The notes under the pieces were generated by a model. That model had not been told where the DNA came from, ran no database searches, and was given only the letters and a program-made list of their open reading frames with translations. Positions 21,690 to 34,100 of a stretch of DNA of 64,000 nucleotides are shown here, piece after piece (positions within the stretch are counted from its first letter, which is position 1; the number at the start of each line of letters is the position of its first letter). The stretch comes from Sisyra terminalis (lineage: Eukaryota > Arthropoda > Insecta > Neuroptera > Sisyridae), in assembly GCA_958496175.1 (NCBI GenBank), contig OY292277.1, forward strand, positions 54,571,050-54,635,049, given 5' to 3'. Made by a program: the position numbers and the translations under genes.

Positions 21690-22015
21690 AATGATTAAAG
21701 AAAAAAAAAAAAATATTTTTAAATTTTTTGCGGTTTGTTTTACGTCGATAAAGAAGAAGTTGATTTTGAATAGAATGTTATAGAAAATTCTAGTCTAGTC
21801 GTTTGGGACTAGAAGTTAGTGGTGGGGGATTGGAAATAGACCCCTATGGAAGTTCAAAGTGGTTCAAAGGGCTTTAGTATACAATAAAACGTCAAACGAA
21901 GTATTTGGTCGCGAAATTGATTATTTTTGAAAAATTTTCAGAGTGAATATAGTGAATATTTAATTTAAGTAAAGCTTGGTGTAGATTAGAATCGACACAG
22001 TGGTATAGAAAACAA
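21690..22015. promoter_or_regulatory. intergenic region upstream of the HCFC1R1-like gene
   Basis: This 326-bp gap holds the ZNHIT2 3' end (ATTAAA near 21694) and the promoter and 5' UTR of the next gene. AAAACGTCAAACGAAG near 21886-21901 is another GTCAAA-type word. No TATA box is obvious. Confidence 0.35.
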
Positions 22016-23347
22016 ATGGATGTGTCAAGTCGTTTTGGATTAACGTCTGTTTCTCCGTTTGGAATGAATTTCCCAAATTCATCAAACAATCAACAAATTC
22101 CGCCAGCGTCGACGTTGCCATCTACGTCGAGTGTGACGCCGAGCACATTTCCATGTTCGAATAATTTCCTGTACAGCGCCAATTCGAAGCCGTTCGATTG
22201 GCCGTCGTTCAATCCCCAAGTGCCACAACCATCGCAGATGATGTGGGCTCCTCCAGTGCTAACGCAGCCCATTAATTTCAACTTGCATGCAACACAGCCG
22301 TCAACCACCTGTAACGTTCAGCAATCCCAATCAGCCACTCCACAGCCGCCGTTGATGACTTTTGGAAAGCAGCAGTTTTATCTGAGCCCGTCGACGGCGA
22401 CAACGGCTGCATCGAAAAAAATTGACAAAAACGTGCCAATACACCACAAAAGAAAATCAGAAGTCAATACCAATGCGTAAGTATTTCATTTTTTTTTGAT
22501 CTATCAAAGTTTCTCATTTAGAGAAAAAGTTTTCTCGTGTTCAATGCAATCTTTGGTTTTTATTGAAAATATTATGTTCAAGAAAAACATTACAAAGGGC
22601 AAAGCATTGCTTGTAGATTGGAAGCCTAAATTTTTTCTCCCAAAACAAGTCGGGTAACGAATAGAATATTTTCTTGATGCCAATTTATACAAACAACAAA
22701 AAAAAATTGTTGAACCTATTGTAGCATATTGACTTTAATTGTTGTAGCCCTGTCAAACAATACATCACAGAAGAAAAAATGGCAGATCACATGAGTCGTT
22801 TGCACATCAGCAGTGAAACGCCGCTCAACGAAAGCTCGAATAAATCTTACGAAGAACCAGCCGATCGTGAAAAGCGTCTCATCATGTGCGAGGAAATGCG
22901 GCGGTTACAAACCGAAAGTGTTATTCCACAGGCTTTGCTGAAGAGGTATGGTATTTGATCGGGTGATGGGGAGGGGGTTGAGATCAGATTTGCGAAATCC
23001 ACTAGTAGAATTGATGACTAATGGTTTTTATTTGATACAGCAGCTTTAAGTCTTCTGATCGAATTGCACTTTTTCAAAGTTGTTCCTCTTCTAGATTGGA
23101 GCGACCGTGCATGGCTGTGATGCTGTGGCAACCGCCCGAACGTGCGCTGTTCCCCAACTCGACTTCGTCGCCATTAATAACCCACCCATCGGCATCCCGC
23201 TACGATTTGTCCCTTAACAATAATAACAACAATGGCTTAATAGAAAATTTCAATACTTCCAACAAAACTACGACCGAAAATAGTAGCAGTGGTGCTAGTA
23301 GCGATTGCGAGGATGTGGCTGTCGACGATGTGGAAATGGACGTTTAG
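22016..23347 (+). CDS. HCFC1R1 (HPIP)-like protein
   Basis: Three exons join in frame: 22016..22476, 22748..22945 and 23095..23347, predicting 303 aa. The first about 150 residues are low-complexity (Ser, Pro, Gln, Thr, Asn). Exon 2 begins a conserved block, VKQYITEEKMADHMSRLHIS (156-175), which resembles the K-Q-(F/Y)-(L/I)-(S/T)-E-E-x-M-A-x-H-x-S-x-L segment of HCFC1R1, a small regulator that binds HCF-1 and promotes its nuclear export. SVIPQALLKRL (211-221) and ERPCMAVMLWQPPERAL (222-238) resemble further HCFC1R1 segments, though from memory these come in the other order in the human protein. I see no (D/E)HxY HCF-binding motif. The C-terminus has Asn runs and an acidic tail. Much longer than human HCFC1R1 (about 140 aa). 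Family assignment is by eye; exon structure is firm. Confidence 0.6.
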
Positions 23348-23498
23348 TAACGTGAATTTTCTACTTAATACAACGAATACGTAATTGTGACTGTTTTTAT
23401 GAAGAATTCATTGGACGATAAACAGTGAATTGGTTTAAATCATACTTTAAGTGTATATCGATGCAAATCTTTTTCAAGACATTAAACAGTGATGAATA

Positions 23499-23803
23499 TA
23501 ATAATTAAATTGTGGCCAATAAGGACGAAGCTTCTTGTGGAATCTTATTTATTTTATCGCCAACGTTTCGTCAGTCATTTCTGACTTCTTCAGGCCTCTA
23601 TAATGAAAATACATAACATCTAAAAAATAGCGACCCATTATTATCAAAATTATAAATAATGTGTTGCAATTTTTTAAATGTTATGTATTTTCATTATAGA
23701 GCCCTGAAAAAGTCAGAAATGACTGACGAAACGTTGGCGATAAAATAAATAATATTCCACAAGAAGCTTCGTCCCTATTGCCCACAATTTAATTATTATA
23801 TTT
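23499..23803. repeat. 305-bp palindromic element with GAAACGTTGGCG arms
   Basis: The left half (TATAATAATTAAATTGTGGC, then AAGGACGAAGCTTCTTGTGG, then CGCCAACGTTTCGTCAGTC) returns inverted in the right half, around an AT-rich centre near 23,650. Read outward, each arm contains CTGAAGAAGTCAG (left) or CTGAAAAAGTCAG (right), AAATGA, then CTGACGAAACGTTGGCGATA. CTGA..GA...GAAACG words of this kind are common in 3' ends of Penelope-like and related elements. It lies 150 bp after the HCFC1R1-like stop codon, possibly in its 3' UTR. Confidence 0.7.
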
Positions 23804-25004
23804 GAAAAGACAAGGATTTAAACAACATGAACAATGATGAATATTTCCCGAATGATTTTTAATAAACTTAATTTTTTTTTTTGAGTAATTTAAAAAATCT
23901 TATTAAATTTACTAACATAACTCATTATCAAAAAAAAATCATCCGAAATGATAAACGATTGAACTAATAATGAATGTTTACATATATTTACTTTCACAAA
24001 ATTGAAATGACTACTTGAAAAAAGTCCATTTAAATTAGAGACATAGAAAGATAAAGTGCATGATAATCTCGGAAACAACTTAAATCTGTTTCAAAATAAA
24101 TATACCAATTGAATTTACAATAGTTTTTAAGATACCACTTTTGTGATTATAATCGCTTTGATTTTACAAAGCTTGGTCGTTTGTGCGGACATGTTTTATT
24201 ATTATGTAATACATTTTTCCATGTAACCAAATTTTAAATTAAAATTTTGATAAATAAACTATATGTTGCGTGTAAAGTTATTATTTATTTCTTTATTTAT
24301 TTATGCAAATAATATAAAGTATTCTGGTCTAATTTATACAATATAATTTACAGTCGGTGGAGATTGATTGCTAATCGAAATACGTATCAGAGCTATACGT
24401 CACTAAATCATTTGCTTGCAATTAAGTTCAAATTTAGGTTCATAGTTAACTTTTGTAATATTATTTTGTATAAACACCATGTATATACAGCGTACTTTCG
24501 AATGTAATTGAATTTTTATCGTATTAGAAATGTTTTGTTATAAAATGATTTTGCAAATTGTAACGCCCCCCGAAATTGCGCTTGGATCGAAAATAATCCC
24601 TTATTTGAAGTTGGGGCGGTTTATAGCATTTTGACAATGAATTTTATCCCATACACGTGGTTTCAAATGGGAAATTTTTACAGTACGTGCAGGTGGACTT
24701 GCACATTCGATTGACATCATTAAAAACCATACGTAAAAAATGCCAATTTTCAAGTGACATGACTAACCCACGGTAACGTTCAACGAAAATTTTTTTTGTT
24801 TGGAAAACGATATATTTTGAAATGAAACAGTTTAATTTTTGTAAATTTGCGCGCAATGTTGTCACCGTACGGTAGCGCCATCTTTGTCAAATGAAAATAC
24901 GTGAACTAATAAACTTCATATATATTCCAACAGATGGAAAAACATTTTAAGATTCGATTTAAACTTCAAATAAAAACTTTAAGAGATTATAACGTTATTA
25001 AATA
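23804..25004. other. intergenic, AT-rich
   Basis: No gene could be supported. AATAAA at about 24253 could be a late polyadenylation signal for the HCFC1R1-like gene if its 3' UTR crosses the palindrome. A 74-codon minus-strand open frame (24865..24644) with several cysteines near its end (CKSTCTYCKNFPFETTC) has no homologue I know and no splice context; a short Met-started frame overlaps it. Both are left uncalled. Confidence 0.35.
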
Positions 25005-25164
25005 AGAAATGAATTTCGAACCAGCACAGTTTCGGGTTCGTGAAGTGTATAAAACGATGAATTAAAAAAACATTGACAATGAAAAAATTCACAATGAAAA
25101 AAGATGTGTTACTCATCGTCGCTGTTTCACGAAAATCGTTAAATATTGGATTTGCTTTTTAATG
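25005..25164 (+). repeat. diverged first monomer of the satellite
   Basis: From about 25,005 the sequence follows the satellite monomer with many differences: TTTCGAACCAGCACAGTTTC against the canonical TTTCGAACCAAAGGCAGTTT, then GGGTTCGTGAAGTGTATAAA, and TTTCACGAAAATCGTTAAAT against TTTCACGAAAATGGTCAAAT. It merges into canonical monomers at about 25,165. Such decayed edge monomers are usual at array boundaries. Confidence 0.75.
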
Positions 25165-28100
25165 ATGCCTATCGAAAGTATAAGTCCATCTGTACATGCT
25201 GTGCAAATTTTTCCCAAAACAAAGCACGTTTAAGGGATGAACAGGCAGTTTAAGGGATGAACACTTCCCACTAAGAGGGAGAGACGAACGTGGCTTCTTC
25301 AGCGAATGCATGTACCATTGTTATATAAGGGTTGATTTTCGAACCAAAGGCAGTTTCGGGTTCGTAACAATGTAAAGAACGATAATATAACAATCTTTTT
25401 CGATTTCGAAACAAAAATATTTTTGGCCAAAAAAAACCGTGGGTTTACCATCGTTGATTTTTCACGAAAATGGTCAAAAAAAAAATTTTTTTTTAAGGAT
25501 GCCAATCGAAAGTATAAGTCCATCTGTACATGCTGTGCAAATTTTTCCCAAAACAAAGCACGTTTAAGGGATGAAAATGCAGTTTAAGGGATGAACACTT
25601 CCCACTAAGAGGGAGAGACGAACGTGGCTTCTTCAGCGAATGCATGTACCATTGTTATATAAGGGTTGATTTTCGAACCAAAGGCAGTTTCGGGTTCGTA
25701 ACAATGTAAAGAACGATAATATAACAATCTTTTTCGATTTCGAAACAAAAATATTTTTGGCCAAAAAAAACCGTGGGTTTACCATCGTTGATTTTTCACG
25801 AAAATGGTCAAATAAAAAAATTTTTTTTTAAGGATGCCAATCGAAAGTATAAGTCCATCTGTACATGCTGTGCAAATTTTTCCCAAAACAAAGCACGTTT
25901 AAGGGATGAAAATGCAGTTTAAGGGATGAACACTTCCCACTAAGAGGGAGAGACGAACGTGGCTTCTTCAGCGAATGCATGTACCATTGTTATATAAGGG
26001 TTGATTTTCGAACCAAAGGCAGTTTCGGGTTCGTAACAATGTAAAGAACGATAATATAACAATCTTTTTCGATTTCGAAACAAAAATATTTTTGGCCAAA
26101 AAAAACCGTGGGTTTACCATCGTTGATTTTTCACGAAAATGGTCAAATAAAAAAATTTTTTTTTAAGGATGCCAATCGAAAGTATAAGTCCATCTGTACA
26201 TGCTGTGCAAATTTTTCCCAAAACAAAGCACGTTTAAGGGATGAAAATGCAGTTTAAGGGATGAACACTTCCCACTAAGAGGGAGAGACGAACGTGGCTT
26301 CTTCAGCGAATGCATGTACCATTGTTATATAAGGGTTGATTTTCGAACCAAAGGCAGTTTCGGGTTCCTAACAATGTAAAGAACGATAATATAACAATCT
26401 TTTTCGATTTCGAAACAAAAATATTTTTGGCCAAAAAAAACCGTGGGTTAACCATCGTTGATTTTTCACGAAAATGGTCAAATAAAAAAATTTTTTTTAA
26501 GGATGCCAATCGAAAGTATAAGTCCATCTGTACATGCTGTGCAAATTTTTCCCAAAACAAAGCACGTTTAAGGGATGAAAATGCAGTTTAAGGGATGAAC
26601 ACTTCCCACTAAGAGGGAGAGACGAACGTGGCTTCTTCAGCGAATGCATGTACCATTGTTATATAAGGGTTGATTTTCAAACCAAAGGCAGTTTCGGGTT
26701 CGTAACAATGTAAAGAACGATAATATAACAATCTTTTTCGATTTCGAAACAAAAATATTTTTGGCCAAAAAAAACCGTGGGTTAACCATCGTTGATTTTT
26801 CACGAAAATGGTCAAATAAAAAAATTTTTTTTTAAGGATGCCAATCGAAAGTATAAGTCCATCTGTACATGCTGTGCAAATTTTTCCCAAAACAAAGCAC
26901 GTTTAAGGGATGAAAATGCAGTTTAAGGGATGAACACTTCCCACTAAGAGGGAGAGACGAACGTGGCTTCTTCAGCGAATGCATGTACCATTGTTATATA
27001 AGGGTTGATTTTCGAACCAAAGGCAGTTTCGGGTTCGTAACAATGTATAGAACGATAATATAACAATCTTTTTCGATTTCGAAACAAAAATATTTTTGGC
27101 CAAAAAAAACCGTGGGTTAACCATCGTTGATTTTTCACGAAAATGGTCAAATAAAAAAATTTTTTTTTAAGGATGCCAATCGAAAGTATAAGTCCATCTG
27201 TACATGCTGTGCAAATTTTTCCCAAAACAAAGCACGTTTAAGGGATGAAAATGCAGTTTAAGGGATGAACACTTCCCACTAAGAGGGAGAGACGAACGTG
27301 GCTTCTTCAGCGAATGCATGTACCATTGTTATATAAGGGTTGATTTTCGAACCAAAGGCAGTTTCGGGTTCGTAACAATGTATAGAACGATAATATAACA
27401 ATCTTTTTCGATTTCGAAACAAAAATATTTTTGGCCAAAAAAAACCGTGGGTTTACCATCGTTGATTTTTCACGAAAATGGTCAAATAAAAAAATTTTTT
27501 TTTAAGGATGCCAATCGAAAGTATAAGTCCATCTGTACATGCTGTGCAAATTTTTCCCAAAACAAAGCACGTTTAAGGGATGAAAATGCAGTTTAAGGGA
27601 TGAACACTTCCCACTAAGAGGGAGAGACGAACGTGGCTTCTTCAGCGAATGCATGTACCATTGTTATATAAGGGTTGATTTTCGAACCAAAGGCAGTTTC
27701 GGGTTCGTAACAATGTATAGAACGATAATATAACAATCTTTTTCGATTTCGAAACAAAAATATTTTTGGCCAAAAAAAACCGTGGGTTTACCATCGTTGA
27801 TTTTTCACGAAAATGGTCAAATAAAAAAATTTTTTTTTAAGGATGCCAATCGAAAGTATAAGTCCATCTGTACATGCTGTGCAAATTTTTCCCAAAACAA
27901 AGCACGTTTAAGGGATGAAAATGCAGTTTAAGGGATGAACACTTCCCACTAAGAGGGAGAGACGAACGTGGCTTCTTCAGCGAATGCATGTACCATTGTT
28001 ATATAAGGGTTGATTTTCGAACCAAAGGCAGTTTCGGGTTCCTAACAATGTAAAGAACGATAATATAACAATCTTTTTCGATTTCGAAACAAAAATATTT

Positions 28101-31100
28101 TTGGCCAAAAAAAACCGTGGGTTAACCATCGTTGATTTTTCACGAAAATGGTCAAATAAAAAAATTTTTTTTAAGGATGCCAATCGAAAGTATAAGTCCA
28201 TCTGTACATGCTGTGCAAATTTTTCCCAAAACAAAGCACGTTTAAGGGATGAAAATGCAGTTTAAGGGATGAACACTTCCCACTAAGAGGGAGAGACGAA
28301 CGTGGCTTCTTCAGCGAATGCATGTACCATTGTTATATAAGGGTTGATTTTCAAACCAAAGGCAGTTTCGGGTTCGTAACAATGTAAAGAACGATAATAT
28401 AACAATCTTTTTCGATTTCGAAACAAAAATATTTTTGGCCAAAAAAAACCGTGGGTTAACCATCGTTGATTTTTCACGAAAATGGTCAAATAAAAAAATT
28501 TTTTTTTAAGGATGCCAATCGAAAGTATAAGTCCATCTGTACATGCTGTGCAAATTTTTCCCAAAACAAAGCACGTTTAAGGGATGAAAATGCAGTTTAA
28601 GGGATGAACACTTCCCACTAAGAGGGAGAGACGAACGTGGCTTCTTCAGCGAATGCATGTACCATTGTTATATAAGGGTTGATTTTCGAACCAAAGGCAG
28701 TTTCGGGTTCGTAACAATGTAAAGAACGATAATATAACAATCTTTTTCGATTTCGAAACAAAAATATTTTTGGCCAAAAAAAACCGTGGGTTTACCATCG
28801 TTGATTTTTCACGAAAATGGTCAAATAAAAAAATTTTTTTTTAAGGATGCCAATCGAAAGTATAAGTCCATCTGTACATGCTGTGCAAATTTTTCCCAAA
28901 ACAAAGCACGTTTAAGGGATGAAAATGCAGTTTAAGGGATGAACACTTCCCACTAAGAGGGAGAGACGAACGTGGCTTCTTCAGCGAATGCATGTACCAT
29001 TGTTATATAAGGGTTGATTTTCGAACCAAAGGCAGTTTCGGGTTCGTAACAATGTAAAGAACGATAATATAACAATCTTTTTCGATTTCGAAACAAAAAT
29101 ATTTTTGGCCAAAAAAAACCGTGGGTTTACCATCGTTGATTTTTCACGAAAATGGTCAAATAAAAAAATTTTTTTTTAAGGATGCCAATCGAAAGTATAA
29201 GTCCATCTGTACATGCTGTGCAAATTTTTCCCAAAACAAAGCACGTTTAAGGGATGAAAATGCAGTTTAAGGGATGAACACTTCCCACTAAGAGGGAGAG
29301 ACGAACGTGGCTTCTTCAGCGAATGCATGTACCATTGTTATATAAGGGTTGATTTTCGAACCAAAGGCAGTTTCGGGTTCGTAACAATGTAAAGAACGAT
29401 AATATAACAATCTTTTTCGATTTCGAAACAAAAATATTTTTGGCCAAAAAAAACCGTGGGTTTACCATCGTTGATTTTTCACGAAAATGGTCAAATAAAA
29501 AAATTTTTTTTTAAGGATGCCAATCGAAAGTATAAGTCCATCTGTACATGCTGTGCAAATTTTTCCCAAAACAAAGCACGTTTAAGGGATGAAAATGCAG
29601 TTTAAGGGATGAACACTTCCCACTAAGAGGGAGAGACGAACGTGGCTTCTTCAGCGAATGCATGTACCATTGTTATATAAGGGTTGATTTTCGAACCAAA
29701 GGCAGTTTCGGGTTCGTAACAATGTATAGAACGATAATATAACAATCTTTTTCGATTTCGAAACAAAAATATTTTTGGCCAAAAAAAACCGTGGGTTTAC
29801 CATCGTTGATTTTTCACGAAAATGGTCAAATAAAAAAATTTTTTTTTAAGGATGCCAATCGAAAGTATAAGTCCATCTGTACATGCTGTGCAAATTTTTC
29901 CCAAAACAAAGCACGTTTAAGGGATGAAAATGCAGTTTAAGGGATGAACACTTCCCACTAAGAGGGAGAGACGAACGTGGCTTCTTCAGCGAATGCATGT
30001 ACCATTGTTATATAAGGGTTGATTTTCAAACCAAAGGCAGTTTCGGGTTCGTAACAATGTATAGAACGATAATATAACAATCTTTTTCGATTTCGAAACA
30101 AAAATATTTTTGGCCAAAAAAAACCGTGGGTTTACCATCGTTGATTTTTCACGAAAATGGTCAAATAAAAAAATTTTTTTTTAAGGATGCCAATCGAAAG
30201 TATAAGTCCATCTGTACATGCTGTGCAAATTTTTCCCAAAACAAAGCACGTTTAAGGGATGAAAATGCAGTTTAAGGGATGAACACTTCCCACTAAGAGG
30301 GAGAGACGAACGTGGCTTCTTCAGCGAATGCATGTACCATTGTTATATAAGGGTTGATTTTCGAACCAAAGGCAGTTTCGGGTTCGTAACAATGTATAGA
30401 ACGATAATATAACAATCTTTTTCGATTTCGAAACAAAAATATTTTTGGCCAAAAAAAACCGTGGGTTTACCATCGTTGATTTTTCACGAAAATGGTCAAA
30501 TAAAAAAATTTTTTTTTAAGGATGCCAATCGAAAGTATAAGTCCATCTGTACATGCTGTGCAAATTTTTCCCAAAACAAAGCACGTTTAAGGGATGAAAA
30601 TGCAGTTTAAGGGATGAACACTTCCCACTAAGAGGGAGAGACGAACGTGGCTTCTTCAGCGAATGCATGTACCATTGTTATATAAGGGTTGATTTTCGAA
30701 CCAAAGGCAGTTTCGGGTTCCTAACAATGTAAAGAACGATAATATAACAATCTTTTTCGATTTCGAAACAAAAATATTTTTGGCCAAAAAAAACCGTGGG
30801 TTAACCATCGTTGATTTTTCACGAAAATGGTCAAATAAAAAAATTTTTTTTAAGGATGCCAATCGAAAGTATAAGTCCATCTGTACATGCTGTGCAAATT
30901 TTTCCCAAAACAAAGCACGTTTAAGGGATGAAAATGCAGTTTAAGGGATGAACACTTCCCACTAAGAGGGAGAGACGAACGTGGCTTCTTCAGCGAATGC
31001 ATGTACCATTGTTATATAAGGGTTGATTTTCAAACCAAAGGCAGTTTCGGGTTCGTAACAATGTAAAGAACGATAATATAACAATCTTTTTCGATTTCGA

Positions 31101-34100
31101 AACAAAAATATTTTTGGCCAAAAAAAACCGTGGGTTAACCATCGTTGATTTTTCACGAAAATGGTCAAATAAAAAAATTTTTTTTTAAGGATGCCAATCG
31201 AAAGTATAAGTCCATCTGTACATGCTGTGCAAATTTTTCCCAAAACAAAGCACGTTTAAGGGATGAAAATGCAGTTTAAGGGATGAACACTTCCCACTAA
31301 GAGGGAGAGACGAACGTGGCTTCTTCAGCGAATGCATGTACCATTGTTATATAAGGGTTGATTTTCGAACCAAAGGCAGTTTCGGGTTCGTAACAATGTA
31401 TAGAACGATAATATAACAATCTTTTTCGATTTCGAAACAAAAATATTTTTGGCCAAAAAAAACCGTGGGTTAACCATCGTTGATTTTTCACGAAAATGGT
31501 CAAATAAAAAAATTTTTTTTTAAGGATGCCAATCGAAAGTATAAGTCCATCTGTACATGCTGTGCAAATTTTTCCCAAAACAAAGCACGTTTAAGGGATG
31601 AAAATGCAGTTTAAGGGATGAACACTTCCCACTAAGAGGGAGAGACGAACGTGGCTTCTTCAGCGAATGCATGTACCATTGTTATATAAGGGTTGATTTT
31701 CGAACCAAAGGCAGTTTCGGGTTCGTAACAATGTATAGAACGATAATATAACAATCTTTTTCGATTTCGAAACAAAAATATTTTTGGCCAAAAAAAACCG
31801 TGGGTTAACCATCGTTGATTTTTCACGAAAATGGTCAAATAAAAAAATTTTTTTTTAAGGATGCCAATCGAAAGTATAAGTCCATCTGTACATGCTGTGC
31901 AAATTTTTCCCAAAACAAAGCACGTTTAAGGGATGAAAATGCAGTTTAAGGGATGAACACTTCCCACTAAGAGGGAGAGACGAACGTGGCTTCTTCAGCG
32001 AATGCATGTACCATTGTTATATAAGGGTTGATTTTCGAACCAAAGGCAGTTTCGGGTTCGTAACAATGTATAGAACGATAATATAACAATCTTTTTCGAT
32101 TTCGAAACAAAAATATTTTTGGCCAAAAAAAACCGTGGGTTAACCATCGTTGATTTTTCACGAAAATGGTCAAATAAAAAAATTTTTTTTTAAGGATGCC
32201 AATCGAAAGTATAAGTCCATCTGTACATGCTGTGCAAATTTTTCCCAAAACAAAGCACGTTTAAGGGATGAAAATGCAGTTTAAGGGATGAACACTTCCC
32301 ACTAAGAGGGAGAGACGAACGTGGCTTCTTCAGCGAATGCATGTACCATTGTTATATAAGGGTTGATTTTCGAACCAAAGGCAGTTTCGGGTTCGTAACA
32401 ATGTATAGAACGATAATATAACAATCTTTTTCGATTTCGAAACAAAAATATTTTTGGCCAAAAAAAACCGTGGGTTAACCATCGTTGATTTTTCACGAAA
32501 ATGGTCAAATAAAAAAATTTTTTTTTAAGGATGCCAATCGAAAGTATAAGTCCATCTGTACATGCTGTGCAAATTTTTCCCAAAACAAAGCACGTTTAAG
32601 GGATGAAAATGCAGTTTAAGGGATGAACACTTCCCACTAAGAGGGAGAGACGAACGTGGCTTCTTCAGCGAATGCATGTACCATTGTTATATAAGGGTTG
32701 ATTTTCGAACCAAAGGCAGTTTCGGGTTCGTAACAATGCATAGAACGATAATATAACAATCTTTTTCGATTTCGAAACAAAAATATTTTTGGCCAAAAAA
32801 AACCGTGGGTTAACCATCGTTGATTTTTCACGAAAATGGTCAAATAAAAAAATTTTTTTTTAAGGATGCCAATCGAAAGTATAAGTCCATCTGTACATGC
32901 TGTGCAAATTTTTCCCAAAACAAAGCACGTTTAAGGGATGAAAATGCAGTTTAAGGGATGAACACTTCCCACTAAGAGGGAGAGACGAACGTGGCTTCTT
33001 CAGCGAATGCATGTACCATTGTTATATAAGGGTTGATTTTCGAACCAAAGGCAGTTTCGGGTTCGTAACAATGTATAGAACGATAATATAACAATCTTTT
33101 TCGATTTCGAAACAAAAATATTTTTGGCCAAAAAAAACCGTGGGTTTACCATCGTTGATTTTTCACGAAAATGGTCAAATAAAAAAATTTTTTTTAAGGA
33201 TGCCAATCGAAAGTATAAGTCCATCTGTACATGCTGTGCAAATTTTTCCCAAAACAAAGCACGTTTAAGGGATGAAAATGCAGTTTAAGGGATGAACACT
33301 TCCCACTAAGAGGGAGAGACGAACGTGGCTTCTTCAGCGAATGCATGTACCATTGTTATATAAGGGTTGATTTTCGAACCAAAGGCAGTTTCGGGTTCGT
33401 AACAATGTATAGAACGATAATATAACAATCTTTTTCGATTTCGAAACAAAAATATTTTTGGCCAAAAAAAACCGTGGGTTAACCATCGTTGATTTTTCAC
33501 GAAAATGGTCAAATAAAAAAATTTTTTTTTAAGGATGCCAATCGAAAGTATAAGTCCATCTGTACATGCTGTGCAAATTTTTCCCAAAACAAAGCACGTT
33601 TAAGGGATGAAAATGCAGTTTAAGGGATGAACACTTCCCACTAAGAGGGAGAGACGAACGTGGCTTCTTCAGCGAATGCATGTACCATTGTTATATAAGG
33701 GTTGATTTTCGAACCAAAGGCAGTTTCGGGTTCGTAACAATGTATAGAACGATAATATAACAATCTTTTTCGATTTCGAAACAAAAATATTTTTGGCCAA
33801 AAAAAACCGTGGGTTAACCATCGTTGATTTTTCACGAAAATGGTCAAATAAAAAAATTTTTTTTTAAGGATGCCAATCGAAAGTATAAGTCCATCTGTAC
33901 ATGCTGTGCAAATTTTTCCCAAAACAAAGCACGTTTAAGGGATGAAAATGCAGTTTAAGGGATGAACACTTCCCACTAAGAGGGAGAGACGAACGTGGCT
34001 TCTTCAGCGAATGCATGTACCATTGTTATATAAGGGTTGATTTTCGAACCAAAGGCAGTTTCGGGTTCGTAACAATGTATAGAACGATAATATAACAATC

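Noticed and set aside
24644..24865. Cysteine-containing 74-codon minus-strand frame
   Set aside because: No recognisable zinc-binding spacing, no start in good context and no neighbouring exons; left as intergenic.
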